A stretch of 64,000 bases of DNA from Haliea sp. E1-2-M8 (GCF_030649675.1 NZ_JAUTDR010000004.1:124001-188000), one strand, 5' to 3'. Shown: positions 33,983-44,083, counted from the stretch's first letter. Translations and numbers: made by a program. Notes: generated by a model from the letters alone, not told the origin.

Positions 33983-34204
33983 CTAGAAGTCCTCGAATTC
34001 CAGGTCGTAGTAGCCCAGTTCTTCCCGCAAACGACGCTGCTCAATGCGCTGCTCGGCACGGCGACGTTTCGCGGCGAGGCGCTGCTTTTCGGTGGAAACA
34101 CAGGCAACCTCTTCGAAGTCGTCATCCGCCATGTCCATCAGCGCCGGCTCGAAGATATCATCGAGGCCATCATTGGCAGCGGGTTCTTGTGTGCGTTCAG
34201 TCAT
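33983..34204 (-). CDS. PA3496-family small protein
   Basis: 73 residues. An acidic first half (ANDGLDDIFEPALMDMADDD) leads to a basic helix (KQRLAAKRRRAEQRIEQRR) and a RLREELGYYDLEFEDF end, the pattern of the PA3496 family listed as putative envelope-integrity proteins in Pseudomonas. The ribosome site AGGAGGTGA is near perfect. Its role here is not shown by sequence. Confidence 0.75.
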   Translation of the reverse strand: MTERTQEPAANDGLDDIFEPALMDMADDDFEEVACVSTEKQRLAAKRRRAEQRIEQRRLREELGYYDLEFEDF

Positions 34205-34560
34205 AAATCACCTCCTGATGATTTATAGCCTTGAATTTCGGCGCAATATCACTCAGTGATTTCAGCGAGTAAATCAAAATTTTGTTGGATTTATAACAAA
34301 TTTATTTTGTTGAGAGTGCTGCTACGCACGCGGCTTAATGGATAGGCGGCCCGCTCCCTGTCCTGGGTTCCCTGCACTCGCGGCTACGTCCCTGTAGTCT
34401 GTCATCCTTGACGGTGTTGCCAGCGAGCCGCCTGGGTCAATTCCAGCAAAGGCCGTGCCAGTCCCGCTGCAACGTGAAACCGGTGGCAAGTGGCCGTAGT
34501 GGGCTTGACGCGCTGTCCGTCCCGGCGTCGGCGGACGTGTCCGGCCGCGTCCATCAGGCG
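34205..34560. other. Gene-free stretch with AT-rich promoter-like part
   Basis: About 100 bases next to the PA3496-family gene are very AT-rich (TTTATAACAAATTTATTTTG region) and probably hold its promoter. The remaining 250 bases are GC-rich with no convincing gene on either strand. Confidence 0.5.
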
Positions 34561-35085
34561 TCAGCTGGCGCCGCGCAGTCGGGTCAGAATTTCCATTGCA
34601 ACGTCCTGGGGGTCGCGCCCTTCTGTGGCGACGGTGAAATCCGCGTAGCGGCGGTAGAGGGGGGTGCGCTCGCGGAAGACATCGGCATAGCTGTAGCCGA
34701 CGTCACTGGCAATGCCGCGCGGCGGCGCGGCGGCGACGCGTGCTTCCAGGGTCGACAGAGGCACGTCCAGATAGACCACCGGCCCGGCCTGTTTCAGGCG
34801 CTGCATGATCCGGTCGCTGTACACCACGCTGCCTCCGGTCGCGATGACAGTGTGTGTCAGCGGGACGGCCAGCAGGATCTCCTCTTCCAGCGCACGCAGG
34901 ACGATATGGCCGCGACTGTCTATGATCTCCTGCAGGGTGGCTCCCGCCTGGACCTGGATTTCCAGGTCGGTGTCGTTGAAATCCAGGCCCGAGAGTTTGG
35001 CCAGCAAAACCCCCACGGTGCTTTTACCGGCGCCGGGCATGCCGATCAGGCTGATGGTGCGCGTTGGAGGCGGGTTTTGATGCAC
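34561..35085 (-). CDS. Shikimate kinase-like protein
   Basis: 174 residues from a GTG with AGGA 7 bases upstream; the longer TTG start at 35103 has no ribosome site. Walker A GMPGAGKST, FNDTDLEIQ with the substrate Asp, GHIVLRALEEE with the expected Arg, ATGGSVVYSD and a late RERTPLYRRYAD segment match AroK. It would phosphorylate shikimate in aromatic biosynthesis. The LID region (APPRGIASDVGYSYADVF) differs from classical AroK, and no aroB follows, so it may be a second copy with another substrate. Confidence 0.8.
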   Translation of the reverse strand: MHQNPPPTRTISLIGMPGAGKSTVGVLLAKLSGLDFNDTDLEIQVQAGATLQEIIDSRGHIVLRALEEEILLAVPLTHTVIATGGSVVYSDRIMQRLKQAGPVVYLDVPLSTLEARVAAAPPRGIASDVGYSYADVFRERTPLYRRYADFTVATEGRDPQDVAMEILTRLRGAS

Positions 35086-35242
35086 GGTGTGGTCCTGCGG
35101 CAAGGATGGTTACAGTAGCAACGCCCAGACCGCATGGCAAAGCCCTGCGCCGGGTTCGCCGCTGACAGACCGATGGCGGGCGCCTGGGAGCGCAAATGTT
35201 AGTCTGGTAGCCACCAGGAAAGCCAACCCGAGAGTTTTTTGA

Positions 35243-36205
35243 ATGTCATTTAAATTCGAGATCGGAGAATCCGCGGGCGACGGCATCCGCCGCATGGCGC
35301 GAGAGCAGATGGACAAAGCGCTGGCGGAAATCGTCGATAGCGGCCTGGACCGGCACGGTACCGTGCACCAGTTGCGCAAGCGCTGCAAAAAGATCCGTGC
35401 GCTGCTGCGCCTGGCCCGCGGCGATCTGGATAACGGCTGCCAGGTGTACAAGAGAGAGAACGACTGCTTCCGGGATGCTGCCCGGAGCTTGTCCTACGTT
35501 CGCGATGCGGAGGCGTTGCTCGAGACCTATGACCGGCTGATCGACACCTTTGCCAAACAGAGCAATCGTCAACGCCTGAAAAAAGTGCGTGACGTGCTGG
35601 AGGAGCGGAAGCGGAAGGTGGTCGAGGACGGAATTGGCCTCGACGGCCGGATCGAGGCCTTCGCCGCCACCATCCTTGAGGCGCGCAAGCGGGCCGGCGA
35701 CTGGCCGATCGGCGACGGCTTCGATTCCCTGGCACCGGGCCTGCAAGAAACCTATGCGCGGGGCCGCAAGGCCATGAAAAGGGTGGCGGACAAGCCAGGC
35801 ACTGAAAACTTTCATCAGTGGCGCAAGCGCGTCAAATACCATCTCTACCACGTGCGGGTACTGCGCCCGATCTGGGACGACGTGCTGGATGAGTGGCGGG
35901 ACGCGTTGGAAGACCTGGGCGACGACCTGGGCGATGACCATGACCTTGCGGTGTTTGGGAAAACGCTGTCGGAGGAACAGGAGCGTTTTGAGTCCAACCG
36001 CGACCTGCAGGCCCTGCTGGGTCTGTCCGACCGGCGGCGCGCCCAGTTGCAGGCCCGGGCGTTTCCGCTGGGCCAGCGCCTCTTCGCGGAAAAGCCCAGG
36101 CATCTGGTGCGTCGGTTCGAAGCCTACTGGGAGGCGTCGCTTGCCGACGTGAAGCGTGGTTCGAGCATGATGGAAGCCGATGCGAAGGTGCCTGCCGATG
36201 ACTGA
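35243..36205 (+). CDS. CHAD-domain protein
   Basis: 320 residues, all helical, with CHAD repeats: VHQLRKRCKKIRALLRLARGD in the first half and FHQWRKRVKYHLYHVRVLRP in the second, each with conserved His and basic residues, then DDLGDDHDLAVF. CHAD domains bind polyphosphate through these surfaces. No CYTH triphosphatase domain is fused, which is the usual partner. It may bind to polyphosphate granules. Start ATG with GAGAG upstream. Confidence 0.9.
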   Translation: MSFKFEIGESAGDGIRRMAREQMDKALAEIVDSGLDRHGTVHQLRKRCKKIRALLRLARGDLDNGCQVYKRENDCFRDAARSLSYVRDAEALLETYDRLIDTFAKQSNRQRLKKVRDVLEERKRKVVEDGIGLDGRIEAFAATILEARKRAGDWPIGDGFDSLAPGLQETYARGRKAMKRVADKPGTENFHQWRKRVKYHLYHVRVLRPIWDDVLDEWRDALEDLGDDLGDDHDLAVFGKTLSEEQERFESNRDLQALLGLSDRRRAQLQARAFPLGQRLFAEKPRHLVRRFEAYWEASLADVKRGSSMMEADAKVPADD

Positions 36206-36283
36206 GTCGGATTCCACGCGCGAAAGCGAACGGAAATTGCGGGTGGATGGCGCCAAAACCGGCGGCGGCTCATGCTTTGCATT

Positions 36284-36895
36284 CTACCCTGTTCCGGCAG
36301 CCTCCCAGGGCAACACGCCGGCCACAACTGCCGCCATCAGTGTGATTATGGCGTACGCCACCAGTACCAGCACGCCATCATGCGCCACCAGAGCCAGCCC
36401 GAAGGCGCAGAGCGCGACACCGGCGATGGACGACGAAAACAAGACAAGTTCCATTGCCGGCATCATCACCGCAATGGCCAGGCAAGTCAGTGCGATCAAG
36501 ACCGTTGACGGACCCCTGACCAGATATGTCAGACGCGGTTGCAGATAGCGGTCAATAGTCGCGCAGGGTGTCTGCAGCCACTCCAGTATCCGCAACAGCT
36601 TTTGTCGTGGCAGCGTGCGTTGCAGTAGCCACCGGGGCAGCCAGAAGTGACGTCGGCCGGCCAGCATTTGCAGTGACACCAGCAGCACGATCAAGGCCAT
36701 CATCGAGGGAAACAGCGGAATCCCGCTCAGGGGCGAGACCAGCAATGTGCCCGTAAGCATAAGCAGCGGCGCGAAAGATCGGGTACCTACAGCCTCGAGT
36801 ATGTCACCCACCGTAACAAGGGTGTGCTCGTTGTGCGCCACGATCGCGATCTGCTCGAGCAACTCTTCAAGGTTCCTGGCAGCATGCTCAGTCAT
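36284..36895 (-). CDS. ExoD-family membrane protein
   Basis: 203 residues. A cytoplasmic start (NLEELLEQIAIVAHNEHTLV) is followed by TVGDILEAVGTRSFAPLLML and four membrane helices, with LSGIPLFPSM in the first hairpin, the pattern of the exopolysaccharide synthesis ExoD family. Known from rhizobial exopolysaccharide mutants; biochemical role unclear. Short convergent gap to the CHAD gene. Confidence 0.85.
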   Translation of the reverse strand: MTEHAARNLEELLEQIAIVAHNEHTLVTVGDILEAVGTRSFAPLLMLTGTLLVSPLSGIPLFPSMMALIVLLVSLQMLAGRRHFWLPRWLLQRTLPRQKLLRILEWLQTPCATIDRYLQPRLTYLVRGPSTVLIALTCLAIAVMMPAMELVLFSSSIAGVALCAFGLALVAHDGVLVLVAYAIITLMAAVVAGVLPWEAAGTG

Positions 36896-37119
36896 GAGCG
36901 CAGGGCAGCAACTTACGCATAAAAGGACCGTATTGAACCTGACATCTTCTGCTGGGGGGGCAACGCTTGCGTGACCGTTCGTAGCGGGAAGCGTAACCTA
37001 CAACACCGTTGGCGACCAGCGGGTTGCTTCCCCCGGGGTAGATCTCGCGCCTTGCGCGGGCGTTGGCCTCTGGTTAGAGTGCCGGATTGCCCCCATCAGA
37101 CACAGCCGAGGCGTTAACG

Positions 37120-38229
37120 ATGACCCTGTTGCACACTCCTCTCGACGCCCTGCACCGGGAACTCGGTGCCCGCATGGTGCCTTTCGCCGGTTACGACATG
37201 CCGGTGCAGTATCCCGCCGGTATTATCAAGGAGCATCTGCATACCCGGCAGGCTGCCGGACTGTTCGATGTTTCCCACATGGGTCAGGTAGTGCTGTCGG
37301 GAGCGGGGTCGGCGGAGCTGTTGGAAGCCCTGGTGCCGGCGGATGTCGTTGGCCTTGCGGATGATCGCCAAACCTACGCCCTGCTGACCAACAGCACTGG
37401 GGGCGTGCTCGATGACCTGATTATCACCCGCTGGGGGCCGGAAACCTTCTTCCTGGTGGTAAATGCCGCCTGCAAGGAGCAGGACATCGCCCATTTGCGT
37501 GCGCACCTGGATGGCCAGAGCCTGGAGGTGATGGCGGATCAGGCCCTGCTGGCACTGCAGGGACCGGCGGCGCGCGAGGTCATGGCCCGGCTGTGTGCCG
37601 CGGCCGCCGCGCTCACCTTCATGCACGGCATGCGGGCGAGTATCGACGGGGTGGAGCTGTACATCACCTGCTCCGGCTATACCGGTGAGGACGGTTTCGA
37701 GCTGTCCCTGCCCGCGGTCAGCGCGGACAGGATTGCCCGCCTGTTACTGGCACAGCCGGAAGTTGCACCGATCGGCCTGGGTGCTCGCGATTCCCTGCGT
37801 CTCGAGGCTGGCCTGTGCCTGTATGGGCACGAGTTGAGTGCTACCATTGATCCGGTGCAGGCCGGGCTGGTCTGGTCCATTGGCAAGGCGCGGCGCCCCG
37901 GCGGCGAGCGCCCCGGTGGCTTCCCCGGGGCCGACAGGATTTTCCAGCTTGTCGAGCACAGGCCGCCGCTGCGTCGGGTGGGGTTGGTGGTAGACGGCAA
38001 GCGGCCGGTGCGGGAGGGGCAGACGGTGTTCGACGAGCGTGGCGAACAGGTAGGTGAAGTCTGCTCTGCCTGCTTTGGCGCCAGCGTCGGTGTTCCCATT
38101 GCCATCGCCTATGTGCGACGGGACGGCGGCGAGCCAGGTACGCGGCTGATAGTCGATGTGCGCGGCAAGCCGGTCTCGGTCACCGTGGCCAAAATGCCTT
38201 TCGTGCCCCAGCGCTACTTCCGCGGCTGA
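37120..38229 (+). CDS. gcvT: Glycine cleavage system T protein (aminomethyltransferase)
   Basis: 369 residues starting at ATG (MTLLHTPLDALHRELGARM). Full GcvT layout: VPFAGYDMPVQYPAGI, GLFDVSHMGQV, LDDLIITRW, CSGYTGEDGFELS, LGARDSLRLEAGLCLYGHEL, and a C-terminal barrel ending in KMPFVPQRYFRG. Uses tetrahydrofolate to take the methylene from the aminomethyl-lipoyl H protein. gcvH and gcvP are not in the window; the next gene is convergent. No glycine riboswitch consensus was seen upstream. Confidence 0.94.
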   Translation: MTLLHTPLDALHRELGARMVPFAGYDMPVQYPAGIIKEHLHTRQAAGLFDVSHMGQVVLSGAGSAELLEALVPADVVGLADDRQTYALLTNSTGGVLDDLIITRWGPETFFLVVNAACKEQDIAHLRAHLDGQSLEVMADQALLALQGPAAREVMARLCAAAAALTFMHGMRASIDGVELYITCSGYTGEDGFELSLPAVSADRIARLLLAQPEVAPIGLGARDSLRLEAGLCLYGHELSATIDPVQAGLVWSIGKARRPGGERPGGFPGADRIFQLVEHRPPLRRVGLVVDGKRPVREGQTVFDERGEQVGEVCSACFGASVGVPIAIAYVRRDGGEPGTRLIVDVRGKPVSVTVAKMPFVPQRYFRG

Positions 38230-38241
38230 GCCCGACCCGGG

Positions 38242-38793
38242 TCAGTGCGCCCAGGCGCGCAGGGCCCGGAACTGCTGTGACAGGTAGTCCATCTGGTCTG
38301 CCAGTACCCGCTCCTTGGCCAGGAAATGCCACTCCCAGGTGTTGGGCCGGAACGGCACCGCCAGCAGCGGCATGCCGGCTTCTTCCGGGGTGCGGTTATC
38401 CTTTGCCCAGTTGCAGCGGCGGCAGGCGGCGACCACATTCTCCCAGCGGTCGCTACCGCCGCGGGAGGTGGGCAGCACATGGTCACGGGTCAATTCAGAG
38501 CGGGGAAACTGCTGGCCGCAGTAGAGGCAGCGGTGGTCATCACGGCGGAACAGGGTGCGGTTGCAGAGCGGCAGGCTGAAGTCGCTGCGGATGCGCCCCT
38601 GCAGGGCGATGATCGGTTGCAGGTCGATGCGGGAGCGCAGGCCGGTGAGGCGCTGGACTCCGCCCATAATCGGCGGCAAAGGTGCCCCCACGCCGTAGAG
38701 GACGTCTCCTCGGGCGTAGGCGGATACGGCTTGCTGGGCGGTGATCCAGCCGCGTGGTTGACCTGCTACGTCCAGTTTCAGGATGTTTTGCAT
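38242..38793 (-). CDS. HNH endonuclease
   Basis: 183 residues. The HNH core: CLYCGQQFPRSELTRDHVLP, TSRGGSDRWENVVAACRRCN, and a closing helix KDNRTPEEAG. Cys pairs CLYC and CRRC hold zinc, with the catalytic DH in the middle. The N-terminal part (KLDVAGQPRGWITAQQAV) is as in the common chromosomal HNH proteins of proteobacteria, which are of uncertain role. Not linked to a mobile element here. Confidence 0.9.
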   Translation of the reverse strand: MQNILKLDVAGQPRGWITAQQAVSAYARGDVLYGVGAPLPPIMGGVQRLTGLRSRIDLQPIIALQGRIRSDFSLPLCNRTLFRRDDHRCLYCGQQFPRSELTRDHVLPTSRGGSDRWENVVAACRRCNWAKDNRTPEEAGMPLLAVPFRPNTWEWHFLAKERVLADQMDYLSQQFRALRAWAH

Positions 38794-38957
38794 GGGCGGC
38801 CACTCCGTGGTTTGCTCTAAGCTACTGTAAAAGTGTGGCTTTCACAATCCTGCAGATTGTGTACCCTGCAATGGAGTCACGGGGCGTGCGCACACCGCTC
38901 CTGGCCGCTATTCTGTAATGTGTGTGCGCATTTCGCTAATACAGCGGGGAGTCGGCG

Positions 38958-40052
38958 GTGACGGTGCAGTGGATATGGCTTGGTGCAACCGTTGTACTGG
39001 TGTTTGCTACCCTGGTGCCGCTGTCGCGGATCACCGCCTGGTGGATTCGCGGGCTGGATTTTCCCCGCCTGCAGCTATCCGCGCTCGCCGGCACGCTGCT
39101 TGCCGTCGGCGTGGTGATCGGCGTGCTGGATGGGCTCAGCCCGCTGGTAATTACCGGTTTGGCCCTGTGCGCCGGATGTATCATTTTCCATGCCTGGTGG
39201 ATTCTTCCCTACACCCGCCTGTGGCCGCGGGAAGTGCTGGACACCGATGGCGCGACACCCTGCCTGCGGCTGCTGACGGCAAATGTTCTGACCCCGAACC
39301 AACATGCGGACCGTTTCCTCGAACTGGTGCGCCAGAACAACCCGGACATCTTCATCACGCTGGAATCTGATTCCCGGTGGCAGGGCTATCTGGACACGCT
39401 CGAGGGCGACTATCCGTTCAGCGTAAAGGTGCCCCTGGACAATCTCTACGGCATGCACCTGTACTCCCGCCTGCCGCTCAGCGACACTAAAGTCGCCTAT
39501 CTGGTGCAGGAGGACATACCCTCAATCCACGCCAAGGTGCATTTATCGGACACGGTTGACCTGCGCCTGCACGTACTGCACCCGGCACCGCCAAGCCCGA
39601 CCGAAAACGAGGAATCCACCGAGCGTGACGCGGAGCTGGTGGTGGTGGCGCAAGCGGTCGCGGACGAGACCGGCCCCGTCATCGTCACCGGCGATCTCAA
39701 CGACGTTGCCTGGTCGACCACCACGCGTCTCTTTCGCAAGATCAGCGGCCTGCTCGACCCGCGGGTGGGGCGCGGCATGTTCAACACCTATCATGCCGAG
39801 CATAAATTGCTCCGCTGGCCCCTTGATCATCTGTATCACAGCGACCACTTCACGGTTAGCGAGCTGCGCCGTCTGCCGGCCTTCGGCTCGGATCACTTTC
39901 CCCTGCTGGTCGAACTGTGCCACCAGCCCGTGCGGGGGGATAAGCAAGAGGGGCTGAAGGAAGATTCAGAGGACCGCGAGTTGGCGGGGGAGAAGGCCGC
40001 GGCTGAGCCCGTTACTGCCGAGGATGTACCCGACCCCGACCCCGATCGCTAG
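38958..40052 (+). CDS. Membrane endonuclease/exonuclease/phosphatase (EEP) family protein
   Basis: 364 residues from a GTG with GGGGAG upstream. Three N-terminal membrane helices lead to an EEP domain: LLTANVLTPNQHADRFLEL, NPDIFITLESDS with the metal Glu, PVIVTGDLNDVAWS with catalytic D-x-N, LDHLYHSDHFTV, and FGSDHFPLLVEL with the active His. The acidic tail (about 40 residues) is low-complexity. Substrate could be nucleic acid, lipid head or phosphoester. Confidence 0.88.
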   Translation: MTVQWIWLGATVVLVFATLVPLSRITAWWIRGLDFPRLQLSALAGTLLAVGVVIGVLDGLSPLVITGLALCAGCIIFHAWWILPYTRLWPREVLDTDGATPCLRLLTANVLTPNQHADRFLELVRQNNPDIFITLESDSRWQGYLDTLEGDYPFSVKVPLDNLYGMHLYSRLPLSDTKVAYLVQEDIPSIHAKVHLSDTVDLRLHVLHPAPPSPTENEESTERDAELVVVAQAVADETGPVIVTGDLNDVAWSTTTRLFRKISGLLDPRVGRGMFNTYHAEHKLLRWPLDHLYHSDHFTVSELRRLPAFGSDHFPLLVELCHQPVRGDKQEGLKEDSEDRELAGEKAAAEPVTAEDVPDPDPDR

Positions 40053-40082
40053 TCTCAACGCTCGCTGCCCGGTGTTCACCGG

Positions 40083-40694
40083 TTATCGCGCCGTCCAGCT
40101 CACTTCGACCAGGGCGGACCCATTGCCGAGCACGCGACCCTGAAAATGCTGGCCGCCCAGAATTTCGCCCACACCCGCCGGGGTTCCTGTCATGAGGATG
40201 TCGCCGTCTTCCAGAGTCATGAAGCCGGCCAGGTTGTCGAGAATGCTCTGCGGTGGATACAGCATCAGCGGCACACCTCCCTGCTGGCGCGTTTCGCCGT
40301 CGACCCGCAGCTCCATTGACAGTTGCTCGACCGGCAGGGTCAGCGGCAGGAACTCGCTGAACAGGGCGGCGCCGTCAAAGGCCTTGGCGCGCTCCCAGGG
40401 CAGGCCTTTCTCTTTCAGGCGCGACTGCAGGCTGCGTTTGGTCAGATCGAGTCCAAAGCCCACGGCGGCCAACTGTCCGCCCTCCACCAGAAACGCGATT
40501 TCACCCTCGTAGTGCAGGGGCTCCCCATGAGCCGCATACAGGGTGTCGCCCAGGGCCGAGTTCGGCTTCAGGAACACGACCATGTCTTCGGGCACCTCAC
40601 TGCCCAGCTCTTCGATATGGGCCACGTAGTTGCGGCCGATGCAAACGACCTTGGAGGGCGCAATGGCGCGGCCCTGGCAGTGAATTGTGCGCAC
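40083..40694 (-). CDS. Fumarylacetoacetate hydrolase (FAH)-family protein, YcgM-like
   Basis: 203 residues from a GTG with AGGA 9 bases upstream; the open frame to 41057 is not coding. Motifs: KVVCIGRNYVAHIEELG, VVFLKPNSALGD, HYEGEIAFLV with the metal E-x-E, and GDILMTGTPAGVG. FAH enzymes cut C-C bonds of beta-diketo acids or decarboxylate oxaloacetate. Divergent from the TauE/SafE gene. Confidence 0.88.
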   Translation of the reverse strand: MRTIHCQGRAIAPSKVVCIGRNYVAHIEELGSEVPEDMVVFLKPNSALGDTLYAAHGEPLHYEGEIAFLVEGGQLAAVGFGLDLTKRSLQSRLKEKGLPWERAKAFDGAALFSEFLPLTLPVEQLSMELRVDGETRQQGGVPLMLYPPQSILDNLAGFMTLEDGDILMTGTPAGVGEILGGQHFQGRVLGNGSALVEVSWTAR

Positions 40695-40800
40695 AACAGA
40701 TGTCCTCGTAGCGGTTTGGCGTGCTTGCTGTGGCATCATAGCGCGGTCGCCGGCGCCTGAAACAGCGTGCGCCAAAAGTTTCTGGGAACAGGGAGTAACC

Positions 40801-41622
40801 ATGGATCTTGTCACCGAATGGGGTCCCCTGGTGCTGGCCATGCTGGCAACGGGTGTTTTCGCCGGTCTCATGGCGGGCCTGCTGGGAGTCGGTGGCGGGA
40901 TTGTCATTGTGCCGGTGCTGGATGCCGCCCTGGGAACCCTGGCCGTCGATCCGGCGATCCGCATGCATGTTGCGGTGGCGACCTCGCTGGCGACAATCAT
41001 CCTGACTTCCCTGTCATCGGCTCGCGCCCACCACCAGCGTGGTTCGGTCGATTTCATCGTGGCGCGCAGTTGGGGTGGCTATATCCTGGTGGGCGCGGTG
41101 TTCGGCGCCTGGCTGGCTTCGCGCCTGCACAGCAACGTGCTGGCGTTGATCTTTGGTTCGGTGGCGGTGCTGCTGGGCCTGCGCATGCTGCTGTTCGGCG
41201 GTCGCAACCCGGAACCCGCGCGAGAGATACCCACGGGCCTCGGGATCCGGCTGATACCTCTGGGGATAGGTGGTCTCTCCAGCATGATGGGCATCGGCGG
41301 CGGCACCTTCAGCGTGCCGGTGCTGTCCTTGCTCGGGCACACCATCCACCGGGCGGTGGGCACCTCGGCTGTGTTTGGCCTGCTGATCAGCGTACCCGGC
41401 GCTGCTGCCTTTGTGGTGACGGGTTGGGGGGATCCGCGGTTGCCGGCAGCCAGCCTGGGTTTTGTCAACCTGCTGGGGCTGGCGTGCATTGCGCCGGCGA
41501 CGATTCTGGCCGCGCCCTGGGGCGCGCGCATTGCCCATCGCCTGAACGCGCGCCAACTCAATCTGGCTTTCGGGTTTTTCCTGCTGCTGGTGTCCGGGCG
41601 GATGTTGTTGCGGGCGCTGTGA
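40801..41622 (+). CDS. TauE/SafE (TSUP) family permease
   Basis: 273 residues, about eight membrane helices in two halves, each with a family loop: GLLGVGGGIVIVPVL near the start and SSMMGIGGGTFSVPVLSLLGH in the middle. Family members move sulfite, sulfonates or other small organosulfur anions. A GGAG site precedes the ATG. Nearby SulP suggests interest in inorganic anions, but there is no operon link. Confidence 0.9.
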   Translation: MDLVTEWGPLVLAMLATGVFAGLMAGLLGVGGGIVIVPVLDAALGTLAVDPAIRMHVAVATSLATIILTSLSSARAHHQRGSVDFIVARSWGGYILVGAVFGAWLASRLHSNVLALIFGSVAVLLGLRMLLFGGRNPEPAREIPTGLGIRLIPLGIGGLSSMMGIGGGTFSVPVLSLLGHTIHRAVGTSAVFGLLISVPGAAAFVVTGWGDPRLPAASLGFVNLLGLACIAPATILAAPWGARIAHRLNARQLNLAFGFFLLLVSGRMLLRAL

Positions 41623-41643
41623 ACCACGCCGCGCGGGCAATGG

Positions 41644-42495
41644 TCAGCGCAATAGCAGCAGGGTGATGTCGCTGTGGCTGAGCATGCGGGTGGTGTTGCT
41701 GCCGACGAAGAACTGGCGGATGCGGGAATGCCCCCAGGCGCCCATGACCATCAGGTCGATATCGTTGTCGCGGTGATACTGGCCCAGGGCGGCCTGGACT
41801 TCGCCCTCCACCGTGGCGGTGATGACCTCGAAGCCGGCTTCCACGAGAGAGTCGCGCGCCTGGCCGATCTGCCGTGTCTGCTCGGCTGATAGCGGGCCCA
41901 CGGTGACCAAATGGCAGGGCAGGCCCGTCAGCAGCGGACTACTGGCCACCAGGTCCAGCGCTTTGGACGCGGTGGGGCTGCCATCGTAGGCGATCATGAA
42001 CTGCCGGGGGGCGACAAACTCCCGCATAACCACCATGATCGGTCGGTGTACGCTGCGCACCACGCTTTCCAGGTGGGAGCCAATGGTATGCGCGGCGATA
42101 TCGTGATCCTCGCCGACACGCCCCATGACCAGCAGGCGGGTGTCTCCTTCCATCTCCCGCAGGGTCTCCAGCAGGCTGCCGTGGCGCTGGCGTTTCTCCA
42201 GCGATTCCACGCCCGCTGCAGCCGCCAGCCGGGCGGCATCTTCCAGCAGGTGCTTGCCATGTTCCATGGCCAGTCGCTCCCGGCGCGCGTCCAGCTCGGT
42301 CAGCTCTGCCAGCAGCTGCTCCCGGCTGCCCAGGCCGATGCTGCCCGAGAGATCCTGGGTCGGAGGGGCCTCCGGTCTTTCCAGTACATGCAACAGGAGA
42401 AGGGGCGCCTGCAGGCGCTGGCTGGCCCAGGCACTGGCAGTGGCCACGCAGGGGGCGCTGGGAGAGGCGTCGATGCAGGCGGTAACGGTGGACAT
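41644..42495 (-). CDS. Tandem universal stress protein (two Usp domains)
   Basis: 283 residues: first Usp domain (VTACIDASPSAPCVATAS, LLLLHVLE) and second (QFMIAYDGSPTASKALDL, with the ATP-type end MGAWGHSRIRQFFVGSNT). The second has the G-x2-G-x9-G-S pattern for nucleotide binding; the first does not show it clearly. AGGA precedes the ATG. It follows the SulP gene on the same strand with about 100 bases between, and may share the transcript. Confidence 0.9.
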   Translation of the reverse strand: MSTVTACIDASPSAPCVATASAWASQRLQAPLLLLHVLERPEAPPTQDLSGSIGLGSREQLLAELTELDARRERLAMEHGKHLLEDAARLAAAAGVESLEKRQRHGSLLETLREMEGDTRLLVMGRVGEDHDIAAHTIGSHLESVVRSVHRPIMVVMREFVAPRQFMIAYDGSPTASKALDLVASSPLLTGLPCHLVTVGPLSAEQTRQIGQARDSLVEAGFEVITATVEGEVQAALGQYHRDNDIDLMVMGAWGHSRIRQFFVGSNTTRMLSHSDITLLLLR

Positions 42496-42595
42496 GTGGG
42501 CTTCCTGGCCGGGAGTGGCAACAGCGTCATGCTACGTGCGGTGGCGAATGGCTGCAACACCTCACCGCACTAACATTGCATGGATTCGGACCGGC

Positions 42596-44083
42596 TCAGT
42601 GACCGGTCATCAGCTTCTCTATTTCTTCCGGCTTGTCGTGAACACCGAAGCGGTCGACGATAGTGGTGCTGGCCTCGTTGAGGCCGAGGATCTCCACTTC
42701 CGCGCCTTCGCGGCGGAACTTGATCACCACCTTGTCCAGAGCGGACACCGCGGTGATGTCCCAGAAGTGCGCCTCGCTGACGTCGATGGTGACTCGTTCC
42801 AGGGCCTCCTTGAAATCGAAAGCGCCGACAAAGCCCTCGGCGGTGGCAAAGAACACCTGGCCGATAACCCGGTAGCGGCGGTGCCCCTCGCCCTCGTCCT
42901 GGCTCTGCACCAGCATGAAGCGGCTGATCTTGTTGGCGAAGAACAGCGCGGCCAGCAAAACGCCCACCAGTACGCCCAGCGCCAGGTTGTGAGTGCCGAC
43001 TACCACCACAACTGTCGCGACCATGACGATACTCGAGGATAGCGGGTGGTGCTTGAGGTTGCGGATGGAGTCCCAGGAGAAGGTGCCGATGGCCACCATA
43101 ATCATCACCGCCACCAGCGCCGCCATGGGGATCTGCTTGAGCCAGTCGCCGAGGAACACCACCATCAGCAACAGATAGAGGCCGGCGGCAAAACAGGACA
43201 GGCGGCCGCGGCCGCCGGATTTGATGTTGATTACCGACTGGCCGATCATGGCGCAGCCCGCCATGCCGCCGAGCAGTCCGGAACCGATATTGGCGATACC
43301 CTGGCCCTTGCACTCCCGGTTCTTGTCGCTCGGTGTGTCGGTGAGGTCATCGACGATGGTGGCAGTCATCATCGACTCCAGCAAGCCGACCACCGCAAGC
43401 GCGGCGGCGTAGGGGAAGATGATGGCCAGGGTTTCCAGGTTCAGCGGCACGTCCGGCCACAGAAACACCGGCAGGGTGTCGGGCAGTTCGCCCATGTCGC
43501 CCACGGTGCGGATGTCCAGCTGCAGCAGGATGGCCACGGCGGTCAGAGCCAGGATGCAGATCAGGGGTGACGGCACCAGCTTCCCCACCAAGGGTAGCAG
43601 GGGGAAAAGATAAATAATGCCGAGGCCGGCCGCAGTCATCGCGTAGACGTGCCAGGTGACGCCGGTCAGTTCCGGCAGCTGGGCCAGGAATATCAGGATT
43701 GCCAGCGCGTTGACGAAGCCGGTCACCACCGACCGGGACACGAAGCGCATCAGCGACCCCAGGCGGAGGAACCCCGCCAGGATCTGCAACACCCCGGTGA
43801 GGACTGTGGCGGCGAGCAGGTATTCGAGGCCGTGCTCCCGCACCAGGGTGATCATCAGCAGCGCCATGGCCCCGGTGGCGGCGGAAATCATGCCCGGCCG
43901 GCCGCCGGTGAAGGCGATGATTACGGCGACTGAAAATGAAGCGTAGAGGCCGACCTTGGGGTCGAGGCCGGCGATAATGGAAAAGGCAATGGCCTCGGGG
44001 ATGAGGGCGAGCGCAACGACGAGACCGGCGAGCAGGTCGCCGCGAATGTTGCCGAACCAGTCCTGTTTGAGTGTAGCGAGCAT
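42596..44083 (-). CDS. SulP-family anion transporter with STAS domain
   Basis: 495 residues. The transmembrane core shows the SulP signature ([20 protein letters not shown]) and [20 protein letters not shown], about 11-12 helices. The C-terminal STAS domain includes [36 protein letters not shown]. Members carry sulfate, bicarbonate or dicarboxylates; substrate unresolved. The two genes on the same strand (universal stress protein after, ion channel before) may be separate units. Confidence 0.93.
   Translation of the reverse strand: MLATLKQDWFGNIRGDLLAGLVVALALIPEAIAFSIIAGLDPKVGLYASFSVAVIIAFTGGRPGMISAATGAMALLMITLVREHGLEYLLAATVLTGVLQILAGFLRLGSLMRFVSRSVVTGFVNALAILIFLAQLPELTGVTWHVYAMTAAGLGIIYLFPLLPLVGKLVPSPLICILALTAVAILLQLDIRTVGDMGELPDTLPVFLWPDVPLNLETLAIIFPYAAALAVVGLLESMMTATIVDDLTDTPSDKNRECKGQGIANIGSGLLGGMAGCAMIGQSVINIKSGGRGRLSCFAAGLYLLLMVVFLGDWLKQIPMAALVAVMIMVAIGTFSWDSIRNLKHHPLSSSIVMVATVVVVVGTHNLALGVLVGVLLAALFFANKISRFMLVQSQDEGEGHRRYRVIGQVFFATAEGFVGAFDFKEALERVTIDVSEAHFWDITAVSALDKVVIKFRREGAEVEILGLNEASTTIVDRFGVHDKPEEIEKLMTGH

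Noticed and set aside
35246-36256. 336-residue minus-strand open frame
   Set aside because: Antisense to the CHAD gene, whose motifs are clear.
36896-37119. Glycine riboswitch before gcvT
   Set aside because: No paired aptamer consensus was seen in the 224 bases upstream.
40695-41057. N-terminal extension of the FAH-family gene
   Set aside because: It covers the start of the TauE/SafE gene and has low-complexity residues; family length fits the GTG at 40694.
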